Positions 1-5,728 of a stretch of DNA of 6,155 nt are shown piece by piece. Origin of the DNA: Hydrogenophaga sp. (GTDB taxonomy: Bacteria; Pseudomonadota; Gammaproteobacteria; Burkholderiales; Burkholderiaceae_C). Position 1 is the stretch's first letter. Each line of letters opens with the position of its first letter. Below the pieces are notes generated by a model that saw only the letters and a list, made by a program, of their open reading frames with translations, did no database searches and was not told the DNA's origin. The position numbers and the translations under genes are program-made. The stretch is from NCBI GenBank assembly GCA_030684755.1, contig JAUXXN010000659.1:1-6155 (forward strand), read 5' to 3'.

Positions 1-1286
1 ATCCAGGCGCCGCCGCGTTTGCCGGTGCGCGCCGCTGGGTCCAAGTAAAACTGCCCCACCAGCTGAGTGCCTTGGGGCGTGCTGCGCTCAATGCGATAGA
101 ACGCAACGCCAGGGTGCCACACGGGCGCCGTGTCGGGTCGAATGGCCACTTCAAACAGTGTTTCCACAATCTGGAACAGGCCCGCCAGCACCTTGGGGGC
201 GGTGAAGTAGGGTTTGACTTCCTGTTCGCTGAAGGCGTAGCGCGCTTCTTTGAGCTTTTCGCCAATGTAGGGCCAGTCCCAGGCTTGCGGGTCGGTTAGG
301 CCCAGTTCGCTGGCGGCGAATGCTCGCAGGTCGGACAGGTCTTGTTCGGCATAAGGGCGGGCTTTATAGGCCAAATCGCGCAAAAAAGCCACCACCTGTT
401 CGGGTGTTTCGGCCATTTTGGGCACCAGTGACACGTCGGCGAAGTGGCGATATCCCAGAAGCTGCGCTTCCTCAAAGCGCAGCGCGAGCAGCTCGGCCAT
501 GATGGCGGCGTTGTCAAATTTCACAGCGTCGCCCTCTGCTTGGTCGCTGGCCCGGGTGGCGTAGGCGTGGTAAAGTTTTTCACGCAGTGTGCTGCTGTGC
601 GCAAACTGCATTACCGGCAGGTAGCAGGGCATTTTTAGGGTGAGTTTGTGGCCGGTCTTTTGGTCGGCCAAGGCGGCAGCGGCAGTGGCGTGTTGCACAT
701 CGTCGGGCACACCAGCCAGTTCTTCGGTAGGCACGTAGAGGGCGAATGCGTCGGTGGCATCCAGGGCGTTTTCACTGAATTTTTGGCCCAGTTCGGCTTG
801 GCGCTCTTGCAGCCAGGCAAACCGGGTTTTGGCCTCGCCTTGCAAATCAGCACCGCCCAGCACAAAGCCGAGCATGGCGTTTTTGTGGGCTTGGGCTTGC
901 TCGGGCGTGAGGCTGGCGGGGCTCATGGCTTTGTACTTGGCATACAGCCGCTCGTCTGCGCCCAGGCGGGTCCAAAACTCGGTGACTTTGGGCAGGGCTT
1001 CGTTGTACGCCGCGCGCAGTGCGGGCGTGTCGGCCACGCTGTTGAGGTGGCTGACCGCGCCCCAGGCGCGCGAAAGGCGCTCGGCGGGCACGTCCAGTGT
1101 GCATGACATGCGGGACCAGTCTGCGGAGAAGTCGGCGGCGGTCACGGTTTCTAAGGCTTCGCTGGTGGCTGCCAACAGCTCGTCGATGGCAGGCGCCACC
1201 ATGGCAGGCGTGATAGCGTCAAATAGAGGCAGATCGGAAAAATCCAGCAAAGGCTGGGGCGCGGCAAGGGTGATGCTGTCGTTCAT
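1..1286 (-). CDS. prlC: Oligopeptidase A, M3 family zinc metallopeptidase (N-terminal part, cut by left edge)
   Basis: The minus strand is open for 428 codons from an ATG at 1286-1284 to the window edge. The product resembles oligopeptidase A (OpdA/PrlC), a cytosolic thimet-type peptidase that cleaves short peptides left by ATP-dependent proteases and degraded signal peptides. Supporting stretches are PLLDFSDLPLFDAITP near residues 12-27, SHLNSVADTP around residue 85, and YLDPAARTGKRGGAW at 414-428, which fits the conserved KRGGAWM block just before the catalytic domain. The HExxH zinc site, expected about 40 residues further on, lies outside the window. Family members are about 680 residues long, so roughly 250 are missing. 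An in-frame TGA at 1295-1293 leaves this ATG as the only start that keeps the conserved N-terminus. No Shine-Dalgarno is visible, and a sigma-32-like promoter ends 8 nt upstream. OpdA of Salmonella is known to be heat-shock regulated. A related M3 peptidase such as Dcp is less likely given the N-terminus. Confidence 0.93.
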   Translation of the reverse strand, partial: MNDSITLAAPQPLLDFSDLPLFDAITPAMVAPAIDELLAATSEALETVTAADFSADWSRMSCTLDVPAERLSRAWGAVSHLNSVADTPALRAAYNEALPKVTEFWTRLGADERLYAKYKAMSPASLTPEQAQAHKNAMLGFVLGGADLQGEAKTRFAWLQERQAELGQKFSENALDATDAFALYVPTEELAGVPDDVQHATAAAALADQKTGHKLTLKMPCYLPVMQFAHSSTLREKLYHAYATRASDQAEGDAVKFDNAAIMAELLALRFEEAQLLGYRHFADVSLVPKMAETPEQVVAFLRDLAYKARPYAEQDLSDLRAFAASELGLTDPQAWDWPYIGEKLKEARYAFSEQEVKPYFTAPKVLAGLFQIVETLFEVAIRPDTAPVWHPGVAFYRIERSTPQGTQLVGQFYLDPAARTGKRGGAW

Positions 1287-1294
1287 GTCGGTTC

Positions 1295-1322
1295 AGATAG
1301 GGCGCTGGGCGGCGGGTTCAAG
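1295..1322 (-). promoter_or_regulatory. Candidate sigma-32 (RpoH) promoter for prlC
   Basis: On the minus strand, CTTGAAC (1322-1316), a 13-nt spacer and CCCTATCT (1302-1295) match the RpoH consensus CTTGAAA-N13/14-CCCCATNT with one mismatch in each box. It points at prlC and ends 8 nt before its ATG. Transcription would start at about 1287-1289, giving an mRNA with almost no 5' leader. Heat-shock control of opdA is known in enterobacteria. The assignment here rests on motif match and position. Confidence 0.65.
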
Positions 1323-1353
1323 GGGCAGGCTCATTTTTCTGGCGTGGCCGGGC

Positions 1354-1392
1354 AAAAAAAAGGACAACGAAGCAAAATTGCCTGATTGTCCT
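1354..1392 (-). terminator. Rho-independent terminator downstream of yhbY
   Basis: Read on the minus strand, AGGACAA (1392-1386) pairs with TTGTCCT (1367-1361), a 7-bp outer stem. An inner GCA/TGC pairing is separated from it by a symmetrical 4/4 internal loop. The stem runs straight into eight T residues (1361-1354). It lies 34 nt after the yhbY stop codon and ahead of the prlC promoter, so it separates the two minus-strand genes into independent transcripts. Confidence 0.75.
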
Positions 1393-1425
1393 GTGTGGCG
1401 TCGGAGACGCGTTGTCACGCGGTTT

Positions 1426-1902
1426 TTATTGGGATTGGGCGCTTTTCTTGACGCTTTTTTGCATAGGTTTGGCGCGTTTGACTTGACCGCCGGTGGTCAG
1501 GCGCTGGTTGCCCAGCACGCGAACCACTTTGACCTCGGGGCGCTGGCCGCCACGGCTGCTGAATTTGAGCACCTTCACATCGCGTGGGCCGGGCATGCGG
1601 TCTTCGTCCACCGCTTTTTCTTTCTCGGGCATGGGACGCCAGAGCACCAGCAACTTGCCAATGTGTTGAATCGGTGCTGCGTCCAGTTCGTCGGCCAGCG
1701 TTTGCAGCATGGCTTCGCGGGCGGCACGGTCGTCGTTGAACACGCGGATCTTGATCAGTCCGTGCGCTTTGAGCGCACCGTCGGTTTCTTTCTTGACTGC
1801 GGGGGTCAGTCCATCGCCGCCTATATGGACGACGGGATCGAGGTGGTGGGCCTCGGCGCGGTGGACTTTGCGCTGGGCGGGTGTGAGTGTGATCTGAGTC
1901 AT
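1426..1902 (-). CDS. yhbY: YhbY family RNA-binding protein (CRM domain) with a basic C-terminal extension
   Basis: This encodes 158 residues. Residues about 4-92 form a CRS1-YhbY (CRM) domain, an IF3-C-like RNA-binding fold. Conserved points are PVVHIGGDGLTPAV at residues 23-36, which carries the GxxG RNA-contact loop (G28-G29-D30-G31), then HGLIKIRV at 47-54 and the final strand IGKLLVLWRP at 81-90. E. coli YhbY associates with the 50S precursor and acts in ribosome assembly. The E. coli protein is about 97 residues long; this one adds roughly 65 residues rich in Lys and Arg (93-158), probably disordered and able to bind RNA. The ATG at 1902-1900 places the domain exactly at the N-terminus. 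No Shine-Dalgarno precedes it, and a GATAAT -10-like element lies only 6 nt upstream. It is divergent from rlmE, as in many proteobacteria. The family assignment is firm; the role of the tail is unknown. Confidence 0.93.
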   Translation of the reverse strand: MTQITLTPAQRKVHRAEAHHLDPVVHIGGDGLTPAVKKETDGALKAHGLIKIRVFNDDRAAREAMLQTLADELDAAPIQHIGKLLVLWRPMPEKEKAVDEDRMPGPRDVKVLKFSSRGGQRPEVKVVRVLGNQRLTTGGQVKRAKPMQKSVKKSAQSQ

Positions 1903-1908
1903 GGGACA

Positions 1909-1914
1909 ATTATC
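1909..1914 (-). promoter_or_regulatory. Possible -10 element for yhbY
   Basis: GATAAT on the minus strand (1914-1909) differs from TATAAT at one base and lies 6 nt before the yhbY ATG. No good -35 hexamer is found 16-18 nt upstream. A TTGACA at 1960-1955 on the same strand is 40 nt away, too far to pair with it. If used, the transcript would begin at or next to the start codon. This is a weak call. Confidence 0.3.
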
Positions 1915-1918
1915 GTTT

Positions 1919-1931
1919 AACGGCGGCCGTT
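1919..1931. repeat. 13-bp perfect dyad in the yhbY-rlmE divergent region
   Basis: AACGGC-G-GCCGTT is a perfect inverted repeat with 6-bp arms around a single central base. The loop is too small for an RNA hairpin, so if functional it would be a DNA site for a dimeric protein. It lies just upstream of the yhbY -10-like element. No known regulator motif was recognised. Confidence 0.4.
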
Positions 1932-1944
1932 GTGCGTTTTTCGT

Positions 1945-1957
1945 ACAGGCAGCCTGT
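1945..1957. repeat. Second 13-bp perfect dyad in the yhbY-rlmE divergent region
   Basis: ACAGGC-A-GCCTGT is another perfect dyad with 6-bp arms around one base, the same geometry as the one at 1919-1931 but with a different sequence. The two centres are 26 bp apart. It lies 17 nt upstream of the rlmE ATG, where a bound protein could affect rlmE transcription. Function is not established. Confidence 0.4.
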
Positions 1958-1974
1958 CAAGGTATCTGCGCAGC

Positions 1975-2652
1975 ATGAAAGTTAAAACGAAGAGCAAGAA
2001 GGTCAACAAGGCCTGGCTCAACCAGCATGTCAACGACACCTATGTGTTGCTTGCCAAGAAGGATGGTTACCGGGCACGCGCTGCATACAAGCTCAAGGAG
2101 CTGGATGAAACCCTGGGCCTGATCCGTCCGGGCCAGTGCGTGGTGGATTTGGGCTCTTCGCCCGGTGCCTGGAGCCAGTACGCCCGGCGGCGTCTGAGCC
2201 CACAGGGCGCTGCGGTGGGCGAACTGCACGGCACCATCATTGCGTTGGACATGTTGCCCATGGACCCGGTAGAAGGTGTTCACTTCATCCTGGGCGACTT
2301 CCGCGAGGCTGCCGTGCTGACCCAGTTGGAGCAAGCGCTGGTGGACCGAGGCGTTTCCGCTGTGGATGTGGTGTTGTCGGACATGGCGCCCAATTTGTCG
2401 GGCATTGGCTCGACCGATGCTGCCCGCATAGCCGATCTGGTAGAACTGGCTGTGGATTTCGCCGTCAACCATCTCAAGTCGGATGGCGCACTGGTGGTTA
2501 AGCTGTTCCATGGTGGTGCCTACGACCCGATGGTGGCGCTGTTTCGGCAGACTTTTCGCACCGTCAAAGCGATCAAACCCAAGGCTTCGAGAGAAAAATC
2601 GTCTGAAACCTTTCTGGTGGGCATGGGTCTGAAAAAACAGGCCGTTGTCTGA
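1975..2652 (+). CDS. rlmE: 23S rRNA (uridine-2552-2'-O)-methyltransferase RlmE (FtsJ/RrmJ)
   Basis: This 225-residue protein transfers a methyl group from S-adenosylmethionine to the 2'-OH of U2552 in the A-loop of 23S rRNA, a late step in 50S maturation. The SAM-binding motif I is DLGSSPGAW (58-66) and motif IV is DMAPNLSG (136-143). The catalytic K-D-K-E tetrad of the FtsJ family is present as K39, D136, K176 and E211. The lysine-rich N-terminus (KVKTKSKKVNKAWL) and the closing SSETFLVGMG are typical. E. coli RlmE has 209 residues; the extra length is mainly a longer segment after motif I. The ATG at 1975 fits the family N-terminus. An in-frame TTG at 1930 would add 15 residues unlike the family. 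The Shine-Dalgarno is weak (AAGG at 1959-1962, 12 nt before the start). ftsH follows 136 bp downstream, the classic rlmE-ftsH pairing, but with its own promoter between them. Confidence 0.96.
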   Translation: MKVKTKSKKVNKAWLNQHVNDTYVLLAKKDGYRARAAYKLKELDETLGLIRPGQCVVDLGSSPGAWSQYARRRLSPQGAAVGELHGTIIALDMLPMDPVEGVHFILGDFREAAVLTQLEQALVDRGVSAVDVVLSDMAPNLSGIGSTDAARIADLVELAVDFAVNHLKSDGALVVKLFHGGAYDPMVALFRQTFRTVKAIKPKASREKSSETFLVGMGLKKQAVV

Positions 2653-2684
2653 GGGGTGCGTCCACCAAAAAAATGACTAACCCT

Positions 2685-2713
2685 TTGATTGATATTGCCT
2701 CAGCATTTATCAA
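2685..2713 (+). promoter_or_regulatory. Possible vegetative (sigma-70) promoter for ftsH
   Basis: TTGATT (2685-2690) and TATCAA (2708-2713) are separated by 17 nt and each matches 4 of 6 consensus bases. It lies just upstream of the stronger sigma-32-like promoter and could supply basal ftsH transcription. ftsH is needed at all temperatures in many bacteria, so a housekeeping promoter, or read-through from rlmE, is expected. The match is modest. Confidence 0.3.
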
Positions 2714-2724
2714 AAGCGTGCCTG

Positions 2725-2752
2725 CTTGAAAGTCCTAAAATGGGCTCAATCT
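2725..2752 (+). promoter_or_regulatory. Candidate sigma-32 (RpoH) promoter for ftsH
   Basis: CTTGAAA (2725-2731) matches the RpoH -35 consensus perfectly. After a 13-nt spacer, CTCAATCT (2745-2752) agrees with CCCCATNT at all but two positions. Transcription would begin near 2758-2760, about 30 nt upstream of the TTG start codon. FtsH belongs to the sigma-32 regulon in E. coli and also degrades sigma-32, so this fits a feedback loop. Confidence comes from the full -35 match, the spacing and the gene's known regulation. Confidence 0.7.
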
Positions 2753-2770
2753 ACCAATATCTATCAATAT
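2751..2770 (+). repeat. Two tandem 10-bp units in the ftsH leader
   Basis: CTACCAATAT is followed directly by CTATCAATAT, differing at one base. The pair spans the expected transcription start and first part of the ftsH leader. It may be chance in an AT-rich promoter region; no function is claimed. Confidence 0.35.
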
Positions 2771-2777
2771 CCTCGCC

Positions 2778-2782
2778 AGGAG
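2778..2782 (+). promoter_or_regulatory. Ribosome binding site that fixes the ftsH TTG start
   Basis: AGGAG lies 6 nt before the TTG at 2789-2791, an ideal spacing, and no similar site precedes the alternative in-frame TTG at 2726. The upstream TCCT (2770-2773) can pair with AGGA (2778-2781) across a CGCC tetraloop, so the site could be partly hidden in a short hairpin. Confidence 0.8.
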
Positions 2783-2788
2783 CTGCAC

Positions 2789-4705
2789 TTGAACAACCAG
2801 TGGTTTTCGAAAATCGCCGTATGGATGGTAATCGCCATGGTGCTTTTCACCGTCTTCAAGCAGTTTGACGGTCGCACCAGCGCGAGTGCCAGTACCGTCG
2901 GCTACTCTGAATTTCTGAATCTTGTCAAATCGGGCGGACTCAAGGCAGCCACGATCCAAGAAGGGCCGGGTGGCACCGAAATCGTGGCTATCACCACCGA
3001 TGAACGCCGCGTGCGTACTACAGCAACTTACCTCGATCGCGGCTTGGTGGGCGACCTGATCAACAACAACGTCAAATTTGATGTGCGTCCCCGTGAAGAA
3101 GGTTCTCTGCTTATGACGCTGCTGGTCAGCTGGGGACCCATGCTCTTGCTGATTGGTGTGTGGATTTACTTTATGCGGCAGATGCAAGGTGGCGGTAAAG
3201 GCGGAGCTTTCAGCTTTGGTAAAAGCAAAGCCCGTATGCTGGATGAGAACAACAACACGGTGACTTTTGCCGACGTGGCTGGTTGCGACGAGGCCAAGGA
3301 AGAAGTCAAAGAGGTTGTTGACTTCTTGAAAGACCCTGCCAAATTTCAAAAACTCGGTGGTCGCATCCCTCGGGGTTTGCTGCTGGTTGGGCCTCCGGGA
3401 ACCGGCAAGACGCTGTTGGCCAAAGGCATTGCTGGCGAAGCCAAGGTGCCGTTTTTCAGTATTTCTGGCTCTGACTTCGTTGAAATGTTCGTGGGTGTGG
3501 GCGCGGCCCGGGTGCGCGACATGTTTGACAACGCCAAAAAGAACGCGCCTTGCATCATTTTCATTGACGAAATCGACGCTGTCGGGCGCCAACGTGGCGC
3601 TGGCCTGGGTGGTGGTAACGACGAGCGTGAGCAGACATTGAACCAAATGCTGGTCGAGATGGATGGCTTTGAGACCAATGTGGGCGTCATTGTGGTGGCT
3701 GCAACCAACCGCCCCGATATTTTGGATGCCGCCTTGTTGCGCCCTGGCCGCTTTGACCGCCAGGTGTATGTCACGCTGCCCGACATTCGGGGCCGCGAGC
3801 AAATCTTGAACGTACACATGCGCAAGGTGCCGCTGGGCACCGACGTGAACCCAAGCGTGATTGCCCGGGGCACCCCCGGCATGAGCGGCGCCGACCTGGC
3901 CAACCTGTGCAACGAAGCTGCCTTGATGGCGGCACGCCGCAACGCCCGCGTGGTAGAAATGCAGGACTTTGAGAAAGCCAAAGACAAGATCTTCATGGGC
4001 CCCGAGCGCAAGAGCATGGTGATGCCCGAGGAAGAGCGTCGCAACACGGCTTATCACGAGTCGGGCCACGCACTCATTGGCAAGCTGATGCCCAAGTGCG
4101 ATCCGGTACACAAAGTCACCATCATTCCCCGTGGCCGTGCCCTGGGTGTAACGATGAGCCTGCCTTCGCAAGACCGCTACAGCTACGACAAAGATTACAT
4201 GCTGAACCAAATCAGCATGCTGTTTGGCGGCCGCATTGCCGAAGAAGTGTTCATGAACCAGATGACCACCGGCGCCAGCAACGACTTTGAGCGAGCCACC
4301 TCTATCGCCCGCGACATGGTGATGCGCTACGGCATGACCGATGCGTTGGGCCCCATGGTCTACGCTGAAAACGAGGGTGAAGTATTTCTGGGCCGCTCGG
4401 TGACCAAAACCACCAATATGAGCGAGCAGACCATGCAAAAGGTGGACGCTGAGGTTCGCCGCATCATCGACCAGCAATACAAACTGGCCCGTGATCTGAT
4501 TGAAGAGCACACCGACCAGATGCATGCCATGGCCAAGGCCTTGCTGGAATGGGAAACCATTGATTCTGAACAGATCGACGACATCATGGCTGGAAAACCA
4601 CCCCGTCCTCCCAAAGACTGGACGCCACGCAACCCCTCAGTGGGCGGCGGCGGTAGTGGTGGAACACCGGCAGTGACCCCCGATCCGGCGCCAACCGCTG
4701 CCTGA
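2789..4705 (+). CDS. ftsH: ATP-dependent zinc metalloprotease FtsH
   Basis: This complete 638-residue protein is a hexameric, inner-membrane AAA+ protease that extracts and degrades misfolded membrane proteins and, in E. coli, LpxC and sigma-32. In order: transmembrane helix 1 (about 9-23), a periplasmic domain (about 25-106), transmembrane helix 2 (about 107-128), a Gly-rich linker, the AAA+ module and the M41 protease domain. Key motifs are Walker A GPPGTGKT (201-208), the pore loop FVGVG (234-238), Walker B IIFIDEID (256-263), the second region of homology with R318 and R321, zinc site HESGH (423-427), and D499 in [12 protein letters not shown] as the probable third zinc ligand. The tail is Gly/Pro rich. 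The start is TTG at 2789, giving the family N-terminus MNNQWFSK behind a strong AGGAG. An in-frame TTG at 2726 lies inside the sigma-32 -35 box and is unlikely. Nothing appears truncated. Length matches E. coli FtsH (about 644). Confidence 0.97.
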   Translation: MNNQWFSKIAVWMVIAMVLFTVFKQFDGRTSASASTVGYSEFLNLVKSGGLKAATIQEGPGGTEIVAITTDERRVRTTATYLDRGLVGDLINNNVKFDVRPREEGSLLMTLLVSWGPMLLLIGVWIYFMRQMQGGGKGGAFSFGKSKARMLDENNNTVTFADVAGCDEAKEEVKEVVDFLKDPAKFQKLGGRIPRGLLLVGPPGTGKTLLAKGIAGEAKVPFFSISGSDFVEMFVGVGAARVRDMFDNAKKNAPCIIFIDEIDAVGRQRGAGLGGGNDEREQTLNQMLVEMDGFETNVGVIVVAATNRPDILDAALLRPGRFDRQVYVTLPDIRGREQILNVHMRKVPLGTDVNPSVIARGTPGMSGADLANLCNEAALMAARRNARVVEMQDFEKAKDKIFMGPERKSMVMPEEERRNTAYHESGHALIGKLMPKCDPVHKVTIIPRGRALGVTMSLPSQDRYSYDKDYMLNQISMLFGGRIAEEVFMNQMTTGASNDFERATSIARDMVMRYGMTDALGPMVYAENEGEVFLGRSVTKTTNMSEQTMQKVDAEVRRIIDQQYKLARDLIEEHTDQMHAMAKALLEWETIDSEQIDDIMAGKPPRPPKDWTPRNPSVGGGGSGGTPAVTPDPAPTAA

Positions 4706-4723
4706 CCGGGCTCTTATTCAGTC

Positions 4724-4754
4724 ACAACAACGGGGCCTACGGCCCCGTTGTTGT
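4724..4754 (+). terminator. Strong hairpin between ftsH and folP, probable terminator or attenuator
   Basis: A perfect 14-bp stem (4724-4737 with 4741-4754) closes on a 3-nt TAC loop, with a GC-rich upper half and an AAC/GTT-rich base. It lies 18 nt after the ftsH stop and 33 nt before the folP ATG. No clean T-run follows; the 3' arm itself ends in a T-rich GTTGTTGT and then TGGGC. It may terminate some ftsH transcripts and let others continue into folP, or stabilise the ftsH 3' end. Confidence 0.55.
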
Positions 4755-4787
4755 TGGGCATCACAGTTTTCAAATTCCAGGTATGGC

Positions 4788-5618
4788 ATGCGTTGGATAA
4801 CCTCCCGTTTCGATGTTGACTTGTCCACGCCCCAGGTTATGGGCATTGTCAATGTCACGCCCGATTCTTTTTCGGACGGTGGACGCCACGCCACCACCGC
4901 TTCAGCCCTGCGCTATTGCGAGCAGTTGTTGAAAGACGGGGCGCACATGCTCGACATTGGTGGTGAGTCAACCCGGCCTGGCAGCCCGGCAGTGGGTTTG
5001 GAAGAAGAGCTGGCCCGGGTTTTGCCCGTGGTCCAAGCTGCGGCGTCGTTGGGTGTTCCGGTGTCGGTGGACACCTACAAACCCGAGGTGATGCGTGCCG
5101 TGCTGGATGCGGGGGCCGATGTGATCAACGACATTTGGGCGCTGCGCCAGGGGAACGCACTTGCTGTGGTGGCCTCGCATCCACGTTGCGGTGTCTGCCT
5201 GATGCACATGCACCGAGACCCGCAAACCATGCAGGTCGCACCCATGGAGGGTGACGTGGTGACGCAGGTGGTGGGGTTTTTGAGCCAGCGTACCAGCGCC
5301 TTGACGGATGGTGGTGTGGATGTGCAGCGGATCGTGCTGGACCCAGGCATCGGTTTTGGCAAAACCGTGGCGCAGAACTTCAGCTTGCTGGCGCATCAGC
5401 TGCCTCTGTTGTCGCTGGGTTATCCCTTGCTGGCGGGTTGGTCACGCAAGTCATCGCTGGGGCATGTGACGGGCCGTGCTGAGCCAACTGAGCGCATCGC
5501 TGCCAGCGTTGCAGCAGCTCTTTTGGCGGTTGATCGGGGCGCTCGTGTGGTGCGCGTGCACGATGTTCGTCAAACCGTTGACGCCTTGAAGGTTTGGCAG
5601 GCCAGTTTGGCCATTTGA
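4788..5618 (+). CDS. folP: Dihydropteroate synthase
   Basis: This 276-residue cytosolic TIM-barrel enzyme condenses 6-hydroxymethyl-7,8-dihydropterin diphosphate with p-aminobenzoate to give dihydropteroate in folate synthesis; it is the sulfonamide target. Both family signatures are present: [15 protein letters not shown] (18-32) and [11 protein letters not shown] (56-66). Further substrate-site residues are D95 in SVDTYKP, N114-D115, D185 in [10 protein letters not shown] (185-193), R220 and K221 in GWSRKSS, and R256 and H258 in RVHDV. Length is close to E. coli FolP (282). No sulfonamide-resistance insertion is seen in the SDGG loop or the STRPGS loop. The ATG at 4788 has a weak AGG (4779-4781) upstream; an ATG at 4783 is out of frame and closes after five codons. 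It follows ftsH and precedes glmM, as in E. coli. No convincing promoter of its own was found, so it probably depends on read-through from ftsH past the hairpin. Confidence 0.96.
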   Translation: MRWITSRFDVDLSTPQVMGIVNVTPDSFSDGGRHATTASALRYCEQLLKDGAHMLDIGGESTRPGSPAVGLEEELARVLPVVQAAASLGVPVSVDTYKPEVMRAVLDAGADVINDIWALRQGNALAVVASHPRCGVCLMHMHRDPQTMQVAPMEGDVVTQVVGFLSQRTSALTDGGVDVQRIVLDPGIGFGKTVAQNFSLLAHQLPLLSLGYPLLAGWSRKSSLGHVTGRAEPTERIAASVAAALLAVDRGARVVRVHDVRQTVDALKVWQASLAI

Positions 5619-5622
5619 TGCC

Positions 5623-5649
5623 TTGTTTGGACTTGAGCACCCCGATAAT
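5623..5649 (+). promoter_or_regulatory. Possible promoter upstream of glmM
   Basis: The 110-bp folP-glmM gap contains GATAAT (5644-5649), a one-mismatch -10 element. The best -35 candidate, TTGTTT at 5623-5628, gives a short 15-nt spacer. A CCCC at 5640-5643 just before it recalls a sigma-32 -10, but no correctly spaced CTTGAAA exists. The evidence is weak. The rest of the gap shows no terminator or RNA gene. Confidence 0.25.
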
Positions 5650-5728
5650 GCATGCCGGTGAGGATGCGGCTATCGCCTGTGTTTACGCCAAAAAACGGCA
5701 ACAGCAAAACCCAGAAAAGGACAAAGAC

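Noticed and set aside
754..1920. A 388-codon open frame on the plus strand across prlC and yhbY
   Set aside because: It runs antisense through two recognised genes, their terminator and promoter, and shows no domain or plausible start signal.
1955..1960. TTGACA on the minus strand as a -35 box for yhbY
   Set aside because: It is a perfect hexamer, but no -10-like element lies 15-19 nt downstream; the GATAAT box is 40 nt away.
1930..1974. TTG at 1930 as an upstream start for rlmE
   Set aside because: It would add 15 residues (MCVFRTGSLSRYLRS) without family support, and they lie over an intergenic dyad. The ATG at 1975 gives the standard N-terminus.
2673..2729. An 18-codon open frame in the rlmE-ftsH gap, starting MTNPLIDI
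   Set aside because: It has no ribosome binding site, is very short, and its end overlaps the sigma-32-like -35 box. Nothing supports translation.
2735..4525. A 596-codon open frame on the minus strand, antisense to ftsH
   Set aside because: It lies wholly within ftsH. The product is His/Val/Gln rich with no recognisable domain and no ribosome binding site. It is a codon-bias shadow of a well-supported gene.
5609..5628. Possible terminator at the end of folP (GGC-AT / AT-GCC followed by TTGTTT)
   Set aside because: The stem is only five pairs with a bulge and the T-run is broken; it overlaps the folP stop codon and is too weak to call.
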